The notes under the pieces: model-generated
Databases searched by the model: none
Told to the model about the DNA's origin: nothing
The model's input: the letters and a program-made list of their open reading frames with translations, nothing else
In this document: positions 38,458 through 47,681 of the stretch, one piece after another
Layout of the letters: every line of letters begins with the position of its first letter
Position numbering within the stretch: the first letter of the stretch is position 1
Assembly (NCBI GenBank): GCA_024680555.1
Contig: JAILCC010000008.1
Location: forward strand, 1-64,000
Reading direction: 5' to 3'
DNA length: 64,000 nucleotides
DNA from: a bacterium
GTDB lineage: Bacteria; Cyanobacteriota; Vampirovibrionia; Gastranaerophilales; JAILCC01
Position numbers and translations under genes: made by a program

Positions 38458-40419
38458 ATGAGAGTGTTGAATAGGCAAAAATTAAAAAAGACTCTGTCCG
38501 TAAGTTTGATTGCGGTTATTTTGTCTTGTTGCTTTTATTTCTTTGCGTCAAAATTTTTTGAACAAAATGCTTATGATGCAATGTCCAAGCTCTCTGCCAA
38601 CAAAACTGGTTTGGAAAATATAGTTAATATCGTAATTGACGATAACTCAATAAGAGAAATCGGTTCTTGGCCTTGGAAAAGGACAATGTATGCCGATATG
38701 TTTGAATATTTGTCTCAGTCCGGTGCAAGGATTGTACTGTTTGATGCGGTTTTAACAACACAGGATGATGCTGAGGATGACCAAGTTTTTTTGGACAGAC
38801 TCGAAAAAACTCCCTTTATAATCGGCGGTGTTGATTTTACCAAAAATGAAAATGTCGAAAATCCTAAAGATGAACTCAAATACTTTAAGAAAAAATTTTC
38901 GATAAATGTTGTTGATAACAGAAATACCGGAAGAATAGAGCAAACCGAATACAAGGCATATCAAGAAATGCTGCCGGGGTATTTGAACGCTCTAAACTAT
39001 ATCGGTTCGGTTAATACGGCTCTTGATACCGATGGTGCGGTTAGAGCTTTTGAACCGTTTATATTTATGAATGGGGCTTATTATCCGTCTCTACCTATGG
39101 CTGCATTTTTAAAGCTCAGCAATATAAAAGATGTTGTGTTATATGATAATTTCTATGAAGCAATTGATGACAAAGGGAAGATATACAAATTTCCTTTATG
39201 CTACAGAAAAGACAAATCTGTTCAATATATAAAATGGTTAGCCCCATATGATAAAGAATCGTGGGTACCCCATGAGCAGATAAAAGCATCGGATATTATT
39301 AAATCGTATAACCTTGCAAAACAGGGTAAATATCCGATAATTCCGCCTGAAATGATTAAGGACAAAATAGTTGTTATCGGTGCGACTGCCAATGCTTTAT
39401 ATGATTTAAAAATCACACCGATGTCCATAAATATGCCGGGCAGCACTATTCAGACAACAATTTTGGATAATTTATTATCAGGTGACAGTATTTCAGTTGT
39501 GCCGGTATATATAAATGTGCTTATTATCCTTATCTTTTTGGGATGCATTTTTATGCTTGTATTTTATGCAACTCCGATACTGTCGGTTATAGGAATTTTA
39601 ATTCTTTCATTTTTATATTTTTATATGGCGCTTTGGGGATATTCAAACGGCTATGCTCTAAATATGGTTGCTCCTTATGTTTTCTTTGTATTTACGGCGA
39701 TATTTTCATTTTCGTATAAGTTTTCGATAGAAGACCGCAAAAAGGAAAAATTGAAACGTGCAATGAAGCAATATATCGGAACTACGGTTGTTGATAACAT
39801 AATAAAAGAGGATGAAGATGTCGCTCTCGGCGGCAAAAAAACTGATGCAACCATCCTTATGGCTGATATAAGGGGTTTTACAAGATTTTCGGAAAACCTT
39901 GATCCGGATGAAGTAACAAAACTTTTGAACGAATATTTTGGTTTGATGATACCTATTATTGAAGAATATGGTGGCGTTGTAAATAAATTTATCGGTGATG
40001 CAATTCTTGCCGTATATAACGAACCGGTCAAAGATAAACGCCATCCGCTGAATGCTATATTGTGCGCAACAAAAATGATTGCGAAGTTAAAAGACTTGAG
40101 AAAAAAATGGAAATCCGAGGGCAAACCCGATATCGGTATAAGTATCGGTATAAACACAGGCATGGTGTTTATAGGAAATATCGGAACCCCAAACCATTTG
40201 GAATATACGGTTATCGGGGATACAGTTAATGTTGCCAGCCGTATTGAAGCCCAAAACAGACAATTTAATACTCAGCTTTTAATAAGCGAAAGTACTTATG
40301 AGTATGCAAAAGATGTCCTTGATGTCATAAAAATCAGCTCTGTTGAAATTCGAGGCAGAGAAAAACACATGAATATTTATGAAATTATAAAAATTTTAGA
40401 TAAAAATGAAACTAATTGA
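38458..40419 (+). CDS. CHASE2-domain class III adenylate/guanylate cyclase
   Basis: 653 residues. One membrane segment near 14-32, an extracytoplasmic CHASE2 sensor (about 35-330, IDDNSIREIGSWPWKR, KDKIVVIGATANALYDLKITP, MPGSTIQTTILDNLL), three membrane segments (about 345-420), and a cytoplasmic cyclase (about 455-645). The cyclase has metal Asp in LMADIRGFTRFSE (about 470) and GDAILAVYN (about 514), and EYTVIGDTVNVASRIE. These are the residues of an active class III cyclase; the sequence favours ATP as substrate but does not prove it. This topology is common in cyanobacteria and relatives. The 3' end overlaps recG by 14 nt. Confidence 0.92.
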   Translation: MRVLNRQKLKKTLSVSLIAVILSCCFYFFASKFFEQNAYDAMSKLSANKTGLENIVNIVIDDNSIREIGSWPWKRTMYADMFEYLSQSGARIVLFDAVLTTQDDAEDDQVFLDRLEKTPFIIGGVDFTKNENVENPKDELKYFKKKFSINVVDNRNTGRIEQTEYKAYQEMLPGYLNALNYIGSVNTALDTDGAVRAFEPFIFMNGAYYPSLPMAAFLKLSNIKDVVLYDNFYEAIDDKGKIYKFPLCYRKDKSVQYIKWLAPYDKESWVPHEQIKASDIIKSYNLAKQGKYPIIPPEMIKDKIVVIGATANALYDLKITPMSINMPGSTIQTTILDNLLSGDSISVVPVYINVLIILIFLGCIFMLVFYATPILSVIGILILSFLYFYMALWGYSNGYALNMVAPYVFFVFTAIFSFSYKFSIEDRKKEKLKRAMKQYIGTTVVDNIIKEDEDVALGGKKTDATILMADIRGFTRFSENLDPDEVTKLLNEYFGLMIPIIEEYGGVVNKFIGDAILAVYNEPVKDKRHPLNAILCATKMIAKLKDLRKKWKSEGKPDIGISIGINTGMVFIGNIGTPNHLEYTVIGDTVNVASRIEAQNRQFNTQLLISESTYEYAKDVLDVIKISSVEIRGREKHMNIYEIIKILDKNETN

Positions 40420-42820
40420 TAAACTCGAAAATTGTGCCGAAATCAAGAAAGCACTTGAAATTGAGGTAAAAAATAACTATATAAATATTGTCGGTAAGAA
40501 AAAATCTTTTTCAAAATATATGCTTGCCGAAATTAAAAAAATTATTCGCCTTATGCCGAAAAACGAAAAATGGCGAAGTATTTATCATTCATTTGACAAT
40601 TATCAGTTATTGATGCTTTCTGAAAGAATTAAGGTTATAAACAGCATTTATGAGCTTCTTGCTGAACCTTATGTCGAATACATTCCTGAAGATAAAATAA
40701 AAAAAACGTATTCTGATAATCCTGAAAAAACGGATGTAACCTATTGCAAAGGTGTAGGTCCGAAAATTGCCGCTCTTTTAAATAAGCTCAAAATTTTTAC
40801 CGTTATGGATTTGTTGAATTATTATCCCTCAAGACATTTGGATTACACGAACAGAACAAAAATTAAGGATATAAAAGAGGGAGAAAATGTAACCGTTTTT
40901 GGGGAAATCAGAGATGTAAACATCTATAACAGTCCGAATAAAAATATGTGTATTTTGACGGTTGTGGTTTCCGACGGTACCGGCAGGGTAAAAGCTACGT
41001 GGTTTTATAAAAAACTCAACAGAAAAATGCAGGAGCATTACAAAGCTAATTATCCCAAAGGCGCAAATATAATTTTGTCCGGTATAGCAAAACGTGATAA
41101 TTACTATGGCGGTTATATGATTGACAGGCAAGAAGCTACCGTTATTACGGCTGATTTTGAAAATAAAGATATAATACATAACGCAAGAATTGTTCCTGTT
41201 TATCCTCTGTGTGAAAACTTGAACGTAAAAACTTTGCGCAGAGCGATTTTTAATGCAATAGAAAACTATTTGGATAAGGTTCCGAATATTCTGCCCGAAA
41301 AAATTATTCGGGAAAATGATTTATTTGATAAACAAACCGCAATAAGGCAAATACATTTTCCGGACAATTTTGAAATGCTTGAAAAGGCTAAAAAGACTCT
41401 TATATTTGAAGAACTTTTTATTTTGCAGTTGAAATTTCTTTTGATAAGGGAAACCGTACGTCGTACGATAAAAACGGAAAAAATAAATATAAAGCCAAAT
41501 GGTCTTGTCGACAAATTTGTGCAGAGCTTGCCATTTACGCTTACTGAAGGGCAAAATAATGCCTTCAATGAGATATTGTCTGACCTTAATTCCACTGAGC
41601 CAATGCAGCGGCTTTTGCAGGGTGATGTTGGCAGCGGAAAGACTGTCGTTGCTTGTATGATGCTTCTTGCTGCAGTGGAAAATGGTTATCAGGGAGCAAT
41701 AATGGCTCCGACAGAAATCCTTGCCACGCAGCATTATAAAAATTTTGTTGAATGGCTCACTCCTTTGGGACTTCAAGTCGGTTTTTTTGTCGGAAAAAAT
41801 GGCGCAAAGGTGCGTAAGGAAATGCAAATAAATCTTTTGAATGGGCAAACGCATATTGCTGTTGGTACGCATGCGCTTATTCAAGATGCTGTTGAATTTA
41901 AAAACCTTGGTGCTGTGGTCGTTGATGAGCAGCATAGATTTGGAGTAAAACAAAGAAAAGAACTTTCGCAAAAAGGTACAAATCCGCAGTTATTAACGAT
42001 GACGGCTACTCCTATCCCAAGAACTTTAGCTCTGAGCGTACATGGTGACCTTGATGTAACGACGATAAATGAACTCCCGAAAGGAAGAAAACCTGTTATT
42101 ACAACTCTTATTTCGGGCAGCACAATGCGCAAAAAAGCGTATGATTTGATTAGAAATGAGGTTAAAAAGGGAAACAGAGCTTATATAGTATTCCCTCTTA
42201 TTGATGAAAGCGAAACGCTTTCGGCAAAAGCGGCAACAAAAGAAGCTGAAAAACTCAAAGAAAAAGTCTTTCCTGACTTGAAAATAGGACTTGTTCATGG
42301 AAAGCTTTCCGCTCAGGAAAAAGAAGAAAATATGCAGAAATTCAAGCGTGGTGAATATGACGTTCTTGTTTCAACAACTGTTATTGAAGTGGGTGTTGAT
42401 GTTCCGGAAGCCACGGTTATGATTATAGAAAATGCCGAGCGTTTTGGTTTGTCCCAACTGCACCAACTCAGAGGGCGTGTAGGCAGGAGTGAACGGCAAT
42501 CATACTGCATTCTTGCTTCAGATAGTAAAAATGCCGAAACCCTTGCCAGATTAAATGTTATGACACAAACAAATAACGGATTTGTCATTGCGGAAAAAGA
42601 TTTGCAATTGAGGGGTCCGGGAGAATTTATGGGAACAAGGCAGAGCGGACTTCCTGATTTAATGATAGCCGACCTTGTAAACGATGTTGAAATTCTTGAG
42701 GCAGCCAGAAATACTGCCATAGATTTTGTTAAAAATGGCAAGCTCGAAAACTATCCGGTTTTGCAAAAAATTATTGAAGAAAAACTCGCAGAAATGCGTT
42801 CATTTGTAGCGGCAGGATAG
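40406..42820 (+). CDS. recG: ATP-dependent DNA helicase RecG
   Basis: Remodels stalled replication forks and Holliday junctions. 804 residues. An N-terminal extension of about 110 residues precedes the wedge domain (VTYCKGVGPKIAALLNKLKIFTVMDLL, then the OB-fold NVTVFGEIRDV). Helicase motifs: LLQGDVGSGKTVVA (Walker A, about 406), DEQHRFG (about 506), TMTATPIPRTLA, STTVIEVGVDVP and QLRGRVGRS. The start lies inside the end of the cyclase gene (14-nt overlap). A terminator follows at 42898. Confidence 0.96.
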   Translation: MKLIDKLENCAEIKKALEIEVKNNYINIVGKKKSFSKYMLAEIKKIIRLMPKNEKWRSIYHSFDNYQLLMLSERIKVINSIYELLAEPYVEYIPEDKIKKTYSDNPEKTDVTYCKGVGPKIAALLNKLKIFTVMDLLNYYPSRHLDYTNRTKIKDIKEGENVTVFGEIRDVNIYNSPNKNMCILTVVVSDGTGRVKATWFYKKLNRKMQEHYKANYPKGANIILSGIAKRDNYYGGYMIDRQEATVITADFENKDIIHNARIVPVYPLCENLNVKTLRRAIFNAIENYLDKVPNILPEKIIRENDLFDKQTAIRQIHFPDNFEMLEKAKKTLIFEELFILQLKFLLIRETVRRTIKTEKINIKPNGLVDKFVQSLPFTLTEGQNNAFNEILSDLNSTEPMQRLLQGDVGSGKTVVACMMLLAAVENGYQGAIMAPTEILATQHYKNFVEWLTPLGLQVGFFVGKNGAKVRKEMQINLLNGQTHIAVGTHALIQDAVEFKNLGAVVVDEQHRFGVKQRKELSQKGTNPQLLTMTATPIPRTLALSVHGDLDVTTINELPKGRKPVITTLISGSTMRKKAYDLIRNEVKKGNRAYIVFPLIDESETLSAKAATKEAEKLKEKVFPDLKIGLVHGKLSAQEKEENMQKFKRGEYDVLVSTTVIEVGVDVPEATVMIIENAERFGLSQLHQLRGRVGRSERQSYCILASDSKNAETLARLNVMTQTNNGFVIAEKDLQLRGPGEFMGTRQSGLPDLMIADLVNDVEILEAARNTAIDFVKNGKLENYPVLQKIIEEKLAEMRSFVAAG

Positions 42821-42897
42821 CGCTATCATTCGCTTTTTACATCCATTCTCTCCCTTAGCTCAAGGGAGAATAATTCCTTTTTAAATTCAATTTGAGG

Positions 42898-42924
42898 CAA
42901 TTATTTTTCAATAATTGTTTTTAT
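42898..42924 (+). terminator. AT-rich terminator after recG
   Basis: Perfect 8-bp stem CAATTATT (42898-42905) and AATAATTG (42910-42917), loop TTTC, then TTTTTATT. Upstream at 42844-42870 is an imperfect hairpin (TCCCTT/AAGGGA). The stem has few G-C pairs, so efficiency may be modest. Confidence 0.55.
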
Positions 42925-42989
42925 TAAGATACGGGAAAAATATAACCATTTGGCATGGGATTAAATTAGGAATTCAGGAGATATATAGG

Positions 42990-44234
42990 ATGGAAGTTAA
43001 ACCAATAGGGATAGGAACCAAAGTTTTTGAAACACAAGATGGCAAGCAGCGTTACAAAACCCTTAAATTATCGGGCAAGGCGAATGAAGATTCTCCGATA
43101 GAATTTAATTACGGCGGTCACAGATATTTTAAACAAACTATTAAACAAAACGGAAAAGAAGAAATTTTGTATGTATGCGCAGACGAAGCTCCCGAAACAT
43201 TGGATAAGGCTGAAGCTGAAAAATATACGGTTAAAAAAACATGTGGTGACGGAAAAGACGACGGTAAAATTTCTTGGACAGAAAAACTTTCATCAATGTG
43301 GAACGGAGTTGCAAAGACTTTTACAAATATGTTTTCTTCTCCTAAAAAAGCAATAATTTCGATAGGTATAGCAGCAGCCGCAATCGGCGCTTGCTTTATC
43401 CCCGGCGTAGGACCTTTTATCAGTGCAGGCCTTTTATATGGCGGTTTGGCATTAGGTGTAGGAACCATTGGTGTTGGTGCATACCAATCTGCTAACGCAA
43501 AAACAGATGCGGAAGAAAGAAATGCTTGGGAAAATATCGGTAACGGTGTATTTACAACAGTTACGTCTCTTATCGGTTTAAAATCATTCAAATCTAATTT
43601 GGCACAGCAGGCAACTGCAATTGAACAAGCTACGGGACAAGCTGCCGGTGCTGTTAATCATATAAGCAAAGCGGCAACAGTTCCTTCTACAGCCGAAGAT
43701 ACTATTAAATCAGTAGGTGCTTTAGCAAAAGTTGGTTCGGCAGTCAAAAATACATTCGTTGCACCTGTTAAGACGGTGGCTGCACCGATACTTGAATTCA
43801 AGGATATGCCAAATGTAGTACGTACGATTAGTGCTGTAAACCATGCAAAGGCAGGACTTCTTACAGCAGGTGCTTCTTCCGCATTCAAAACTGTTGACCT
43901 TGGTATAAAAGCAAGCGAAGCAAACATATCTCACTTAGAAGCATTGAACTTGCACTTCCAAAACGCATTACAAACCAAAAATAACGTAGCCGAAGCACAT
44001 ACTTGGCTAAATCATATGAAAACATTGTTACCGTATATTCAAGGTGATGAAGCGGTAGTAACACAAGCGAAAACAATGGTAGATAATGCTTCAGCTGCTA
44101 TGAAAGGTATCAATATTCTGACAGGAACAAAAACGGCTTCAACTGCAGGCATAACCGCTGTTGCCGCAACCGGAACGAATATGACGGCAACTCCCGAAGA
44201 ACAAAAACTTCAAGCTTGCACATTTGTTCAATAA
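42990..44234 (+). CDS. Membrane-active-looking protein with EF-hand-like loop
   Basis: 414 residues from ATG with AGGAG 10 nt upstream; an in-frame longer start at 42915 has no ribosome-binding site. The N-terminal domain (1-85) is beta-like. Residues 87-98 (DGKDDGKISWTE) fit an EF-hand loop except for Lys at position 3. A long Gly/Ala-rich hydrophobic region (about 117-165, ISIGIAAAAIGACFIPGVGP and LLYGGLALGVGTIGVGAYQS) follows; such hairpin-like segments occur in pore-forming proteins. The rest is Ala/Thr-rich and helical. No signal peptide. A terminator follows. Function unknown; a similar hydrophobic region occurs in the giant protein (about 545-700). Confidence 0.8.
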   Translation: MEVKPIGIGTKVFETQDGKQRYKTLKLSGKANEDSPIEFNYGGHRYFKQTIKQNGKEEILYVCADEAPETLDKAEAEKYTVKKTCGDGKDDGKISWTEKLSSMWNGVAKTFTNMFSSPKKAIISIGIAAAAIGACFIPGVGPFISAGLLYGGLALGVGTIGVGAYQSANAKTDAEERNAWENIGNGVFTTVTSLIGLKSFKSNLAQQATAIEQATGQAAGAVNHISKAATVPSTAEDTIKSVGALAKVGSAVKNTFVAPVKTVAAPILEFKDMPNVVRTISAVNHAKAGLLTAGASSAFKTVDLGIKASEANISHLEALNLHFQNALQTKNNVAEAHTWLNHMKTLLPYIQGDEAVVTQAKTMVDNASAAMKGINILTGTKTASTAGITAVAATGTNMTATPEEQKLQACTFVQ

Positions 44235-44254
44235 AATAATCAGTAATTTTATAT

Positions 44255-44289
44255 AAAAAAAGACGCCGGCTATATGGGCGTCTTTTTTT
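44255..44289 (+). terminator. Bidirectional terminator between convergent genes
   Basis: Thirteen-base arm AAAAAAAGACGCC (44255-44267) pairs with GGCGTCTTTTTTT (44277-44289). It ends the 414-residue gene on the plus strand and the glutaredoxin gene on the minus strand. Confidence 0.9.
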
Positions 44290-44544
44290 CTAGTTTAGGG
44301 CTTCATCAAGTTTGTTCTGGCTCTCCAACATATAGATGTCATCGCAGCCTCCGATAAATTTTTCGTCTGCGTAAATCTGCGGTACCGTGTGAATACCGGA
44401 TTTTTTGGCAAGTTCATTTAACATGTGAGCCTCGTCGTTGATGATATTGATTTCCTCAAAATCAATACCCTTTTCGTTTAAAAGCTTTTTAGCATTTTTG
44501 CAAAAAGGACACTGCGTAGTAGTGTATATTTTGATTTTTTTCAT
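44290..44544 (-). CDS. grxC: Glutaredoxin
   Basis: 84 residues, thiol-disulfide oxidoreductase. The active-site C12-P-F-C15 is in YTTTQCPFCKNAKKLL, the cis-Pro in HTVPQIY, and GGCDDIYML matches the glutathione-binding GG-D motif. The start at 44544 follows GGAGG 8 nt upstream, so the longer frame from 44559 is not used. The gene symbol is by family likeness; class I dithiol glutaredoxin is certain. Confidence 0.93.
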   Translation of the reverse strand: MKKIKIYTTTQCPFCKNAKKLLNEKGIDFEEINIINDEAHMLNELAKKSGIHTVPQIYADEKFIGGCDDIYMLESQNKLDEALN

Positions 44545-44626
44545 GAAACCAACCTCCATATATAATTATATGCTATTTTAGCGAAAATTCAATATGCTCA
44601 GGCTGGGAGATTATAGTATGGCAAAT

Positions 44627-44656
44627 AAAAAGCACCGTTCTTTAGCGGTGCTTTTT
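44627..44656 (-). terminator. Terminator of rpmB
   Basis: AAAAAGCACCG (44627-44637) pairs with CGGTGCTTTTT (44646-44656). In the minus-strand direction it is followed by a T-rich run after the L28 stop codon. Confidence 0.85.
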
Positions 44657-44676
44657 ATAAACTGTTAATAGTTCAA

Positions 44677-44865
44677 TTATACTTTTTGAACTTTGTTTGC
44701 TTTAATGCATGAAGTGCAAACATTGATTTTTTGAACCTTTCCGTCAACTACAGCAGTAACCGCTTGCAAGTTAGGAACTTGTCTGTGTACGTTTGCTTTA
44801 TGAGAGAAAGATACTTTGTTTGCCTTATTTGCTATTTTTCCGCATATTGCGCATTGTCTTGACAT
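44677..44865 (-). CDS. rpmB: 50S ribosomal protein L28
   Basis: 62 residues, normal length. Begins MSRQCAICGK with CxxC at 5-8 and a second CxxC near the C-terminus (VCTSCIKAN), the zinc-binding form of L28. NKVSFSHKANVHRQVPNLQ is typical. A single-gene unit with its own terminator. Confidence 0.95.
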   Translation of the reverse strand: MSRQCAICGKIANKANKVSFSHKANVHRQVPNLQAVTAVVDGKVQKINVCTSCIKANKVQKV

Positions 44866-44982
44866 GATGTGACCTCTTTTCTACATTTGTTTCTACATCT
44901 TAACTAAAAGAAAAATAAATTTCAAGAGATGAAATTTAAAAATTTAAATACAGAAATATATTGATAATTGCCAATAGTAGTA

Positions 44983-45606
44983 TTAGTGGAGTTTTATTGC
45001 TTCAAAAATGCCATCAATAATGAATTGGAATGCGAGTGCGGTCAACAATATGCCAAATATTTTCGTAATGACATTTGCTCCGGTTTTTCCCATAAGACCG
45101 CTTATTTTGCTTGAAAATCTCAAACAAAGCCATACGATAAACATGTTAACAAAAAGCGCAGTCAATACAATTGCTTTTGGGAGAAGTTCACCCTCTGATT
45201 GCTTGATAAACAGTATTAACATTGTTATTGCTGCGGGACCTGATAAAAGCGGAATTGAAATCGGAAATACTGCCAAATCTGTTGAAGTTTCTTCGTCCTG
45301 CGGAGCATTTTCAGTTTTGGACATAACCATTTCAATAGATAAAAGCAGAAGCAAAAGCCCTCCGCCGAGCCTGAAGGCGGCAATTGAAATGCCGAACAAA
45401 TCCAATAATAATGAACCTGTCAATGCAAAAAATATAAGTATTAAAAACGCAATCAGCACACCCTTGTTGGCAATATTTTTTCGTTGAAGTTCCGTACATT
45501 TTGACGTCAAGGATATAAAAATAGGCGTAACTCCAATCGGATCAATCGTCAAAAATAATGCCCAAAATTGTATTACAAATATTGAAATGATTTTCTCTAT
45601 TCCCAT
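44983..45606 (-). CDS. MarC-family (UPF0056) membrane protein
   Basis: 207 residues, six hydrophobic segments. Family features: LTIDPIGVTPIFISLT near the N-terminus, ISIAAFRLGGGLLLLLLSIEM, PISIPLLSGPAAITMLI and the C-terminal IMGILLTALAFQFIIDGI-like end. MarC proteins are inner-membrane proteins of unclear function; the old multiple-antibiotic-resistance link is not supported. A TATAAT box ends 7 nt before the ATG, so the transcript is predicted leaderless. Confidence 0.9.
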   Translation of the reverse strand: MGIEKIISIFVIQFWALFLTIDPIGVTPIFISLTSKCTELQRKNIANKGVLIAFLILIFFALTGSLLLDLFGISIAAFRLGGGLLLLLLSIEMVMSKTENAPQDEETSTDLAVFPISIPLLSGPAAITMLILFIKQSEGELLPKAIVLTALFVNMFIVWLCLRFSSKISGLMGKTGANVITKIFGILLTALAFQFIIDGIFEAIKLH

Positions 45607-45613
45607 AACAACA

Positions 45614-45619
45614 ATTATA
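45614..45619 (-). promoter_or_regulatory. -10 box for MarC-family gene
   Basis: TATAAT on the minus strand (45614-45619), 7 nt before the ATG at 45606. A second TATAAT lies about 25 bp upstream; no clear -35 at ideal spacing. Confidence 0.5.
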
Positions 45620-45659
45620 TCAACCTATAAATGTGAATGTATTATACTCAAGTAGTAGT

Positions 45660-46478
45660 CTAGTAGTAGTCAATGTTATTTCTTTGCAATATTCTATATG
45701 TGCAGCCGAGTTGTTGATTTTCGTTTGCTACTTCTTTCGGCATTTTCTTAATTTTTCCGTTTTCTACTTCACCGCATGTGAATTTATCTACTTCACCAAA
45801 AGGCATAATTCCGTCCTGATCAACAATCCAGAAATAGTGAATATCTTTACCTACGACGTTTGGTACTTTACCGGCATTGACGTCTATTTCCATATAGCCG
45901 CAGATATTGGCAGGCTTTATTCCTACGGTATCTACAACGACAGATATATCCCAATCCGTAATGTTTGCTCCGCTGGAGCTTGTCCCTTTATTGCAGTTAG
46001 GATCAAATACAGCTGCTACAGATGCGCCGTTTTTAAGGTTTACTGCGTAGAAAGTGGTATTTTTACCGTTGACAATAAAGTTTGCATTTTGTTTATTCAT
46101 AAATTGAGGTTTTCTTTCTTTAAACAAGCATGCTTGCGCTCTTTCGTTTTTCTTGTTCGTCAAATCCTGACCTGCGCATCCGGTGACGTCACTGTTGGAG
46201 TAAACTACATTCTTTTCCAATTTTTCCGATATTTCTTTTATAAAACATTTACTTGAACCTTCTCCTGCGCACATCATTCGCAAAGAGCCTTGGTTTTGTG
46301 TAAGCATTACCAATAATGCCTGTTGAACATCGTTTTGAATTTTCTTTATTTGTGTTGAAAAAAGTTCTTTTTCAGCGTTATTTGTTACGTTAGGTACCAA
46401 AATAACTGCCAACAATGCAAAAAGCAGCATTGCTATTAAAAGTTCTGCAAGTGTAAAAGCTTTATTCTTATTATTCAA
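45660..46478 (-). CDS. Prepilin-like protein (type IV pilin/pseudopilin N-terminus)
   Basis: 272 residues from TTG at 46478, chosen because GGAG lies 9 nt upstream; a TTG at 46493 is the alternative. The N-terminus NNKNKAFTLAELLIAMLLFALLAVILVPNV is a short basic leader, the prepilin cleavage site (A before FTLAE, Glu at +5) and the hydrophobic helix. The body (about 240 residues) has ten or so cysteines and is exported if processed. It is large for a pilin and may be a pseudopilin or minor pilin of a type II secretion/type IV pilus machine. No other pilus genes are nearby. The stop codon region has a duplicated TAGTAGTAGTC. Confidence 0.85.
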   Translation of the reverse strand: MNNKNKAFTLAELLIAMLLFALLAVILVPNVTNNAEKELFSTQIKKIQNDVQQALLVMLTQNQGSLRMMCAGEGSSKCFIKEISEKLEKNVVYSNSDVTGCAGQDLTNKKNERAQACLFKERKPQFMNKQNANFIVNGKNTTFYAVNLKNGASVAAVFDPNCNKGTSSSGANITDWDISVVVDTVGIKPANICGYMEIDVNAGKVPNVVGKDIHYFWIVDQDGIMPFGEVDKFTCGEVENGKIKKMPKEVANENQQLGCTYRILQRNNIDYY

Positions 46479-46631
46479 AATACGTTGCTCCAAAAAATTA
46501 TCCTCTTTAATTTTACCATGTTTTTTTATTTTGTAAAAATGTTTTTCTTTAAAAGGTTGATGTGTTGATAAGTTATTGGGTTTATTCTATACTTTAGGGG
46601 TAAAAATATTAAGGAAATTGAGGTCAGAGAA

Positions 46632-47666
46632 ATGCAAAAACAGCTTGAAGAAATTCTCGCACAGGGGCTTGAAAAAGTTCAAAATGCAAAAAACAGCGAG
46701 GATATTGAAGAAATAAAACTCGAGTATTTGAGTAGAAAAAGTGTGCTTAACAATATAAAAAAAGGGTTAAAAGATTTATCACTGGAGCAAAGACCGGTAA
46801 TCGGTGCTTTTGCAAATGAAGTAGCGCAAAAAATTGAGCAGGCTGTTGTTGAAAAAGAGCAGGGCATTTACGAAAAAGAATTAAATGAAAAGCTTGAGGC
46901 GGAAAGAATAGATATAACTCTTCCCGGAAAAAATATCCCTATGGGAAAAGTTCACCCCCTCACAGCCACAATTGATGAAATAGTAAGCATATTTCAAGGG
47001 ATGGGTTTTACAATTACGGACAATGTAAATTCTCCGGAAGTTGAAACGGAATATTACAACTTTGACGCTCTAAATTTTCCTAAAGACCACCCTGCAAAGG
47101 ATATGCAAGATACTTTTTATACAAAAGTTGCACCGAATGTTATTCTCAGAGGACAAACTTCCGGTGCGCAAATTCATACAATGGAAACGAAAAAGCCGCC
47201 GATGCGTATAATAAGCCCGGGACGTGTTTATCGTTGTGAATCGGTAAGTGCTAGAAAAAATAACCTTTTCCACCAAATTGAAGGACTTGTTGTTGATAAA
47301 AATATTACTTTTGCCGACCTCAAAGGTGTTTTGAATGAATTTACTAGAATTTATTTCGGCGAAGCAAGACCGACGAGATTCAGAACGAGTTTCTTCCCCT
47401 TTACAGAACCCAGTGCGGAAATTGACGTTCAATGTATTATGTGCAAAGGTAAAGGCTGCAGGGTTTGTTCGCAAACAGGCTGGCTGGAAATTTTAGGTGC
47501 AGGTATGGTTGATCCGAATGTACTGAGAGGTGTTGATATTGATCCGGATGTATATACGGGCTTTGCTTTTGGTATGGGTGTAGAAAGGCTTGCGATGTTA
47601 AAGCACGCCATTAGTGATATCAGATTATTCTTCAATAACGATATCAGATTTTTACAACAGTTTTAG
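46632..47666 (+). CDS. pheS: Phenylalanine-tRNA ligase alpha subunit
   Basis: 344 residues. Charges tRNA-Phe as part of an alpha2-beta2 enzyme. The N-terminal coiled coil (about 1-90) binds tRNA. Class II motif 2 is seen in RIISPGRVYRCES and motif 3 in GFAFGMGVERLAML. FPFTEPSAEIDVQC precedes a zinc-like CIMCKGKGCRVC segment. GAGG precedes the ATG. pheT follows 15 bp later. Confidence 0.97.
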   Translation: MQKQLEEILAQGLEKVQNAKNSEDIEEIKLEYLSRKSVLNNIKKGLKDLSLEQRPVIGAFANEVAQKIEQAVVEKEQGIYEKELNEKLEAERIDITLPGKNIPMGKVHPLTATIDEIVSIFQGMGFTITDNVNSPEVETEYYNFDALNFPKDHPAKDMQDTFYTKVAPNVILRGQTSGAQIHTMETKKPPMRIISPGRVYRCESVSARKNNLFHQIEGLVVDKNITFADLKGVLNEFTRIYFGEARPTRFRTSFFPFTEPSAEIDVQCIMCKGKGCRVCSQTGWLEILGAGMVDPNVLRGVDIDPDVYTGFAFGMGVERLAMLKHAISDIRLFFNNDIRFLQQF

Positions 47667-47681
47667 GAGGGAGGAAGAATA

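Noticed and set aside
41321..41971. 216-residue frame on the minus strand within recG
   Set aside because: Antisense shadow of a well conserved helicase gene; no ribosome-binding site or family likeness.
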